Positions 15,207-19,560 of a stretch of 19,560 bases of DNA are shown piece after piece; positions within the stretch are counted from its first letter, which is position 1; each line of letters starts with the position of its first letter. The position numbers and the translations under genes are program-made. The stretch covers positions 1-19,560 of the forward strand of contig CAYLKO010000055.1 of assembly GCA_964384525.1 (NCBI GenBank). The letters are read 5' to 3'. Source of the DNA: SHZI01 sp964384525. Its GTDB lineage: Bacteria; Pseudomonadota; Gammaproteobacteria; Steroidobacterales; GCA-2729495. Under the pieces are notes generated by a model. The model was not told the origin of the DNA. It saw nothing but the letters and a program-made list of their open reading frames with translations, and made no database searches.

Positions 15207-16194
15207 TTACGCCAGCAGGGTGGAGTCTTCGGTGCCGATGGCATCGAAGTCGGGGGCTTCATTCATGGCGGGATCAATGATCTGCGGACGCTGACTGACC
15301 GATGCTCGAACATGAATGGGGCCATAAGCCTCACTCTGGACCACTTCGATGAGGGATTCCTTGAGCAATTCAAGCAGTGCCAGAAACGTTACGGTAACAC
15401 CCATGCGCCCCTCTTCAGGATCAAAGAGTTCCTGGAATGGATGAAACGTGCCCATCTTGACCTTCAGCAGAACCTCCGACATGCGCTGGCGCACCGAGAG
15501 CGGCTCACGTCGAATGTGGTGGGGAGTCAGCATTTCAGCCCGTGCGAGCACGTCCCTGAAAGCGAGCAACAACTCCTTGAGCGTCAGATCCGGCAGGTGG
15601 GTAACAACCACCCGCTCGGTCACGTCAGCCTGGGCCTGGTGATGGTCGCGGTGATCGCCCTGGGCTACATCGCGATCGACGGGCTGNNNNNNNNNNCGCC
15701 TGCGTGTAGCGCTCGTACTCCTGCAGCCGGCGCACCAGTTCCGCGCGCGGATCGCCTTCCTCTTCCTCCACCGACCCAAGCCTGGGGAGCAGCATCCGTG
15801 ACTTGATCTCGGCCAGCATGGCGGCCATGAGCAGATACTCACCGGCCAGTTCCAACTGCAGTTCCTTCATCAGCTCGATGTACTGGACGTACTGCGTGGT
15901 AATCTCGGCAATCGGAATATTGAGAATGTCGAGGTTCTGGCGCCGGATCAGATAAAGCAGCAGGTCCAGCGGCCCCTCGAATGCTTCCAGGAAAACTTCC
16001 AGCGCAAACGGCGGAATGTACAGATCCTGGGGAAGCTGGGTGATCGGCTCTCCGTCGACTATGGCAAACGGCATTTCAGCCTGCGCCGGGTCGCCATGCG
16101 TATCCTTCGCCGACAAGACGGCAGGACGTGCGGCATCGGCATCATGTACCACCGTCAATCGTCGGGCCGGATTGTCGTGCTCCGCTTCGGTCAT
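15207..16194 (-). CDS. scpA: Segregation and condensation protein A, interrupted by a scaffold gap
   Basis: ScpA is the kleisin that closes the SMC ring. The N-terminal SMC-head binding domain is clear (ALEVFLEAFEGPLDLLLYLI, then RRQNLDILNIPIAEIT). So is the C-terminal domain (LTLKELLLAFRDVLARAEM and TFLALLELLKE). Before the gap the frame ends exactly on a codon (YTQA), and after it begins exactly on a codon (QPVDRDV). A true gap must therefore be a multiple of three; 10 is not. Family comparison suggests roughly seven missing residues. Known parts total 325 residues. The start is uncertain: the ATG at 16194 follows the rip stop by 19 bases, and another ATG at 16074 (MPFAIVDGEP) is possible. 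The segment after the gap (DHRDHHQAQAD) is unusually His/Asp-rich. Confidence 0.9.
15687..15696. other. Scaffold gap of 10 N in scpA
   Basis: Ten undetermined bases between two in-phase codon boundaries. An intact gene needs a multiple of three here, so the N count is a placeholder. Confidence 0.95.
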
Positions 16195-16213
16195 GTGGAC
16201 TGGAAGAACTCCA

Positions 16214-16873
16214 TCAGAAAGAGGCGCCCGCCAGGGCATAGAACGCGCGCGACGCCTGCTGCACGAGAGGCCAGACGATGGACCCGCCGATTCCTGTTGC
16301 CAGAAGCGCGACCAGAATTATAAGACCATACGGTTCGATGGCATCGAGGCGACGCCCCAGGCTTTCAGGGACCAGACCACGAAGCACGCGTCCGCCGTCC
16401 AGAGGAGGCACAGGTATAAGATTAAATATGCAAAGCAAGATATTGAATGTTATGCCTATTTGCACCATAACAAGAACAAACTGGCGGCCTGCACCCAGCG
16501 GGACGGAGCCATGCAATACCACTGCAAACAGGCCAGTCCAGAACAGCGCCATCAACAGATTGCTGATCGGCCCGGCTGCCGCAACAAACAACATGTCGCG
16601 CTTGGGATCTCTCAGGTTCCGGGTACTGACCGGGATGGGCCGCGCCCAGCCAAAAGCGGGGAAATTCAGCCAAGTCAGCACCAGCGGTACCAGAATCGTC
16701 CCGACGGGATCAATGTGCTTGATCGGGTTGATGGTCAGCCTGCCGAGCATCTCGGCTGTGCGGTCACCGAAATAACGGGCCACCCAACCGTGAGCCACCT
16801 CGTGCAGCACGATGGCAAACAGCACGGGAATAACCGCTGCCGACAGCAGCTGGACCTTCTCGGCAACTTCCAT
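16214..16873 (-). CDS. Site-2-protease-like membrane metalloprotease (M50 family)
   Basis: This is a zinc intramembrane protease of the small Rip/SpoIVFB-like M50B type. It is about 219 residues, with five or six hydrophobic segments. The zinc motif HEVAH is at 24-28 in the first membrane helix, and the second motif NLIPVPPLDG, which supplies the Asp ligand, at 151-160. Between these lie NPIKHIDPVGT and AAAGPISNLLMA. The substrate is unknown; close relatives commonly sit next to scpAB without a defined role. The ATG at 16873 has GGTGG five bases upstream; in-frame GTG (16882) and TTG (16888) are alternatives. Codons of the helix just before the second motif are very AT-rich (see findings). 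Confidence 0.9.
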   Translation of the reverse strand: MEVAEKVQLLSAAVIPVLFAIVLHEVAHGWVARYFGDRTAEMLGRLTINPIKHIDPVGTILVPLVLTWLNFPAFGWARPIPVSTRNLRDPKRDMLFVAAAGPISNLLMALFWTGLFAVVLHGSVPLGAGRQFVLVMVQIGITFNILLCIFNLIPVPPLDGGRVLRGLVPESLGRRLDAIEPYGLIILVALLATGIGGSIVWPLVQQASRAFYALAGASF

Positions 16874-16895
16874 GTCTACCACCGGCAAAGTATAC

Positions 16896-16918
16896 GGGCT
16901 TGCGAAACCGCAAGACCC
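16896..16918 (-). other. Strong hairpin between yciO and rip
   Basis: CTTGCG and CGCAAG form a perfect 6-bp stem around a 4-base loop (16899-16914). It is extended by GGG/CCC with one bulged base (16896-16918). It lies right after the yciO stop and before the protease start. No T run follows on the transcript, so it is more likely a processing or attenuation element than a full terminator. Confidence 0.45.
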
Positions 16919-17539
16919 CTAAACAATGCCATGAGTCTCGCCGCGGCCCTGCCGGACGATCACCGGATGGTGGCCTGTCACATCTATGACCGTCGTGGGC
17001 TCGATCCCGCAACCACCAGCATCGATGATCAGGTCCACGCGGCCGTCGAGTGCCGCGGCAATCTCATCCGGATCGGATAACGGCACATCCTCTCCTGGCA
17101 GCATCAATGTGGAACTCATCATGGGCTCACCAAGAGCCTCCAGGAGTGCAAGTGGCACGGGATGATCAGGAATCCGGATTCCGATGGTCTGGCGCTTTGG
17201 ATTCTGCAGGCGCCGTGGCACCTCCCGGGTGGCCTTCAGTATGAAGGTGTATGGGCCTGGCGTGCGGGCTCGCAACAGGCGGTAGCACCAGTTCTCGACC
17301 CGGGCGTAGGTGGCGATTTCAGACAGATCACGGCAGACCAACGTGAAGTTGCGGTCCTTCCCGGTCTGCCGGATCCACTGCAGGCGCCGCGCCGCATCGT
17401 GGGTACCGAGGCGCCACCCGAAGGCATAGCAGGAGTCGGTCGGGTAAACGCCCAGGCCATCAGCCCGCAATATCTCGCCCGCCTGCTGAATCAGCCGTCG
17501 CTGGGGATTCTGTGGATGCATCTGGAATCGCTGGGTCAT
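16919..17539 (-). CDS. yciO: YciO-type Sua5/YrdC/YwlC-family protein
   Basis: YrdC/Sua5 proteins make threonylcarbamoyl-AMP for tRNA t6A. YciO is a paralogue with weak or uncertain activity, so the substrate should not be assumed. The 206-residue protein has the family fold with YPTDSCYAFG near 32-41, KDRNFTLVCRDLSEI near 61-75, the KRQTIGIRIPDHP segment near 114-126 and MMSSTLMLPGED near 140. The ATG at 17539 is preceded by TAGG. It is the first gene of the minus-strand yciO-rip-scpA-scpB-rluB unit, divergent from ispZ across 86 bases. The stop codon is TAG. In many relatives trpS lies downstream in this block; none is present here. Confidence 0.9.
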   Translation of the reverse strand: MTQRFQMHPQNPQRRLIQQAGEILRADGLGVYPTDSCYAFGWRLGTHDAARRLQWIRQTGKDRNFTLVCRDLSEIATYARVENWCYRLLRARTPGPYTFILKATREVPRRLQNPKRQTIGIRIPDHPVPLALLEALGEPMMSSTLMLPGEDVPLSDPDEIAAALDGRVDLIIDAGGCGIEPTTVIDVTGHHPVIVRQGRGETHGIV

Positions 17540-17625
17540 TTGCCTATTCTACCGGTTCAAATTCACCTATCGGCACTGGTTGATTTTCGTATCATGGGCA
17601 ACAGCTGGCACACTGATTGCGATAC

Positions 17626-18224
17626 ATGCAGATACTCGTCGATTTTCTACCGCTACTGGCTTTCGGCATCGCCTATTGGCTCGCCGACATGCAGACCGCA
17701 ATTGCCGTCATCATGGTGGTGATTTCCCTGCAGGTCCTGATTACCTGGGTGATCAAGCGCAAGGTCAGCAACATGCTGCTCGCTTCAGCAGTTCTGATTG
17801 TTGTCCTCGGCGGTATCAGTCTGCTGCTGAACAACGATGTATTCTTCAAGTGGAAACAAAGTGCTTGTCGCACATAGTAAAATCAAAAAGCCANNNNNNN
17901 NNNTGGAAACCAACGGTACTCAAATGGGCATTTGCAGCAGTCTTTCTTGGAAGCCGTTATATAGGAAGACGCCCGCTAGCCCAGCGACTGCTTGAGTCAG
18001 TCGGCAATACCGATCTCCAGCTGCGTGCAGCTGATTGGCAACGCCTGAATATCATGTGGGTCGGCTTTTTTGTGGTGGCGGGAGCTGCCAATATTTATGT
18101 GGCGTACCGCTTCGCCGAGCCGGTCTGGGTCAATTTCAAACTGTTTGGACTGACAGGCATGACATTGGTTTTTGCGCTCGTCCAGGGTGTCTGGATCAGC
18201 AGACGATCGACGGAAGAAGCCTGA
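17626..18224 (+). CDS. yciB: Inner-membrane septation protein A (YciB/IspZ), interrupted at a scaffold gap
   Basis: YciB is a small inner-membrane protein with about five helices, linked to cell-envelope synthesis and division. The left part (MQILVDFLPLLAF to DVFFKWK, up to about 17856) and the right part (WKPTVLKWAFA to the stop) both match well, including LYVAYRF-like IYVAYRFAEP and NFKLFGLTG. Between them the left contig continues QSACRT and a TAG stop, with no family match, then 10 N. Seven bases, TGGAAAC, occur on both sides (17851-17857 and 17904-17910). Joining them restores an uninterrupted 181-residue protein of normal length. Either the 36-base tail is an assembly error or an element has inserted (see findings). 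The ATG at 17626 is used; a TTG nine bases earlier is less likely. Confidence 0.88.
17858..17893. other. Unexplained contig tail inside yciB
   Basis: These 36 bases, from AAAGTGCTTG to the N run, have no place in the yciB protein and are AT-richer than the surroundings. They follow the first copy of TGGAAAC. They could be a chimeric contig end or the outer end of an inserted element. I do not recognise a known insertion-sequence terminus in them. Confidence 0.6.
17894..17903. other. Scaffold gap of 10 N in yciB
   Basis: Ten undetermined bases. With this length the two halves of yciB are out of frame, so the true content of the join differs. Confidence 0.95.
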
Positions 18225-18523
18225 TGCTCTACACAATCTTTGGATCCGACGTTGCCAACAGCCTTGCCGGGCGCATTGCCAACCGGTCGGCACATCTTGC
18301 GAGAATCATCGAATTGCAGAATCAGGGGCGGCTGGTACTGGCTGGGCCACACCCCTGCCTTGATACTGATGAACCCGGGGAGGCTGGCTACAGCGGCAGC
18401 TTGATCGTGGCTGAATTCTCGAGCCTCGTTGAAGCGGAAGCATGGGCCAGACTCGACCCCTATGTTCTCAACGGCATATGGAGCGCTGTTACAGTCAAAC
18501 CATTCGTGCAGGCAAGGCCGTGA
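18224..18523 (+). CDS. yciI: YciI family protein
   Basis: This is a 99-residue dimeric alpha-beta protein of the YciI/YCII family, related to muconolactone-isomerase-like folds; its cellular role is unknown. The conserved His24 (RSAHLARI) and Asp78 (LDPYV) of the proposed active site are present, as are LVLAGPHP near 37-44 and GSLIVAEF near 58-65. The start ATG shares one base with the yciB stop (TGATG), and GGAAGAAG upstream serves as ribosome-binding site. The order yciB-yciI-bolA is conserved in many gammaproteobacteria. Confidence 0.94.
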   Translation: MLYTIFGSDVANSLAGRIANRSAHLARIIELQNQGRLVLAGPHPCLDTDEPGEAGYSGSLIVAEFSSLVEAEAWARLDPYVLNGIWSAVTVKPFVQARP

Positions 18524-18792
18524 CGAAAGACCAAGCAATCCGGCGGGCTGCCTCGATCCGCCACAGGCTGGAATCATCACTGTCCCCCACCCTGCTCGAA
18601 GTCACTGATGAAAGTCACCTGCACGCAGGGCATGAAGGTGCACGCGATGGCCGGGGCCACTTCCATGTGCGAATCGCGTCTGCCCGCTTTCAGGGCTTGA
18701 GCCTGATTTCCCGGCACCGCCTGGTGTACGAGGCTCTCGGTGATCTCATGACCACCGACATCCACGCCCTGAGAATTTCGGCCGAATCCTGA
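18520..18792 (+). CDS. bolA: BolA family protein
   Basis: BolA proteins pair with monothiol glutaredoxins through a shared iron-sulfur cluster and influence cell shape and stress responses. The 90-residue protein shows DESHLHAGH near 30-38, FHVRIAS near 48-54 and the helix-turn-helix-like SRHRLVYEALGDLM near 64-77, including the conserved His66. The start is a GTG overlapping the yciI stop (GTGA), with AAGG three bases upstream; upstream in-frame codons lie within yciI and have no family match. It is the last gene of the yciB-yciI-bolA unit. BolA and IbaG paralogues are hard to separate by eye. Confidence 0.92.
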   Translation: MTKDQAIRRAASIRHRLESSLSPTLLEVTDESHLHAGHEGARDGRGHFHVRIASARFQGLSLISRHRLVYEALGDLMTTDIHALRISAES

Positions 18793-18984
18793 GCCACTGG
18801 CTACCCGCCCGGTCGGGGCATTTAACGGCAGGCTGACTGCTCTGCCCATCTGCCGGTATACTTTACAAAACACCGGTACCAGTCGATCATTTTCTTATTG
18901 AAAACCCCGTATTAAGCCCTTGACTTCGCTTGACTCAACATAACTTTACTCCTATTCTCTTTCACATAACGAAATCGAAGGACT
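18793..18984 (+). promoter_or_regulatory. Intergenic region with two promoter candidates before the DUF6502-type gene
   Basis: Two sigma-70-like promoters are visible. The downstream one is strong: TTGACT (18930-18935), a 17-base spacer, then TATTCT (18953-18958), giving a leader of about 20 bases. The upstream one is CTGACT (18833-18838), 18 bases, TATACT (18857-18862). A second TTGACT sits exactly 10 bases before the strong -35. GC-rich short stems (GCCC-GGTCG-GGGC at 18807-18819, and CGGCAG/CTGCCG at 18826-18855) follow bolA and could be a weak terminator. Confidence 0.6.
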
Positions 18985-19560
18985 ATGGAAGCCGACCTTA
19001 AAGCAGCGCTGCTGGCGGCGTATGCACGGCTTCTGAGGCCTCTAGTTCAGATCCTGTTACGCAATGGCGTCTCGTACACCGAGTTCGCTGACACGGCAAA
19101 GCGGGTGTTTGTGGTTACAGCGGCACAAGGCTCTTCCACCTCGACGGCAAATATGCCAATCGCCCAGTTGGCGATGCGGACCGGTCTGTCGCAGCTGGAA
19201 GTCAGCGAAGTCCTTGCCAGTGCCGATCACGAGCCCATCGACTCCACGCTGGCACACATCGTGGCTCTGCTCGGCGGCTGGCATACCGATGTTGAATTTA
19301 CCGGACCGTATGGATTGCCGCTGGAGCTGCCTTTCGAGCATGGCGGAAGACCGTCGTTTCAGCAGCTGGTTCAGCGGTATTGCCAGGATGGCGAACCCAC
19401 GCACCTGTTGCGTCGGCTGCTTGCCGTCGGGGCAGTCAGGCAGGCCCATGACGGCTGGCTGACTGTTCTCACTCGTGCCTATCTGCCGAGCGCCGAGAAC
19501 ATCGATAGCGTCGAAAGAATTGGTCAGATGGTCACTCGGCTGGTTGATACGGTGGATTTC
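18985..19560 (+). CDS. DUF6502-like protein, 5' part (runs off the window)
   Basis: 192 codons are open to the right edge, beginning MEADLKAALLAAYARL. I recognise the DUF6502 pattern: an N-terminal segment with LRPLVQILLRNGVSYTEFAD (about 17-36), then LAMRTGLSQLEVSEVL (about 67-82), GGWHTDVEF and a late RRLLAVGAVR. The TGLSxxEV segment resembles a helix-turn-helix recognition part, so DNA binding is possible. No function is established for the family. The ATG is preceded by GAAGGA and by a good sigma-70 promoter, so it is an independent unit rather than part of the bolA operon. The C-terminus is not in the window. Confidence 0.75.
   Translation, partial: MEADLKAALLAAYARLLRPLVQILLRNGVSYTEFADTAKRVFVVTAAQGSSTSTANMPIAQLAMRTGLSQLEVSEVLASADHEPIDSTLAHIVALLGGWHTDVEFTGPYGLPLELPFEHGGRPSFQQLVQRYCQDGEPTHLLRRLLAVGAVRQAHDGWLTVLTRAYLPSAENIDSVERIGQMVTRLVDTVDF

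Noticed and set aside
13908..15806. 632-codon open frame on the plus strand opposite rluB, scpB and scpA
   Set aside because: It is antisense to three clearly conserved genes, crosses the N gap, and shows no recognisable domain. Long antisense frames are common in GC-rich DNA because codon bias removes stops.
17540..17625. Clear divergent promoter between yciO and yciB
   Set aside because: Apart from a TAGAAT too close to the yciO start and a TATCAT without a matching -35, I find no convincing pair of boxes.
18826..18855. Intrinsic terminator after bolA from CGGCAG/CTGCCG
   Set aside because: The loop is 18 bases and no T run follows; the downstream arm also overlaps the spacer of a promoter candidate.

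Overview
The window is a 19.6 kb piece of a GC-rich (roughly 60% or more) gammaproteobacterial chromosome. It carries almost only housekeeping genes, packed into operons with 1-17 base overlaps. Gene order resembles the Pseudomonas region rpsA-cmk-aroA-hisC-pheA-serC-gyrA // mtaD-ubiG-mupP-yciK. The next blocks (yciO-rip-scpA-scpB-rluB and ispZ-yciI-bolA) are also typical of gammaproteobacteria. I cannot name the genus. I see no tRNA, rRNA, CRISPR array, prophage or complete mobile element. Three runs of exactly 10 N (7349-7358, 15687-15696, 17894-17903) mark scaffold joins. Each falls inside a gene (serC, scpA, ispZ), and the 10-base length fits the reading frame of none of them.

Region 1 (1-10005, minus strand) is a mixed-function supraoperon read gyrA > serC > serA > pheA > hisC > aroA > cmk > rpsA. 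It links DNA gyrase subunit A, serine synthesis, the shikimate and phenylalanine branch, CMP kinase and ribosomal protein S1. Compared with Pseudomonas, serA is inserted between serC and pheA, and no tyrA domain lies between hisC and aroA. AroA carries all four short signatures of class II EPSP synthases. The rpsA frame meets an in-frame TAG close to the window edge, within a cluster of substitutions in a normally near-invariant motif.

Region 2 (10006-13704, plus strand) starts with a 218-base divergent intergenic region rich in inverted repeats. It is followed by the overlapping chain mtaD-ubiG-mupP-yciK: MTA/SAH deaminase, ubiquinone O-methyltransferase, a HAD phosphatase of MupP/Gph type and a short-chain dehydrogenase. 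UbiG makes S-adenosylhomocysteine, a likely MtaD substrate, so the pairing is metabolically sensible.

Region 3 (13724-17539, minus strand) reads yciO > rip > scpA > scpB > rluB: a Sua5/YrdC-family protein, an M50 membrane metalloprotease, the two condensin accessory proteins and a large-subunit rRNA pseudouridine synthase. Rip contains a sharply AT-rich patch rich in ATA codons.

Region 4 (17626-18792, plus strand) is ispZ(yciB)-yciI-bolA, joined by TGATG and GTGA stop/start overlaps. ispZ is interrupted at the third gap, and a 7-base repeat flanking the break suggests either a bad contig tail or an unresolved insertion. A 192-base intergenic region with good sigma-70-like promoters leads to a DUF6502-type gene that runs off the right edge.

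I found no convincing new multi-gene system. The points most worth checking are the two broken genes (rpsA and ispZ), the class II AroA, a non-standard SerA active site, and the inverted-repeat structures at the cmk/rpsA and gyrA/mtaD junctions.
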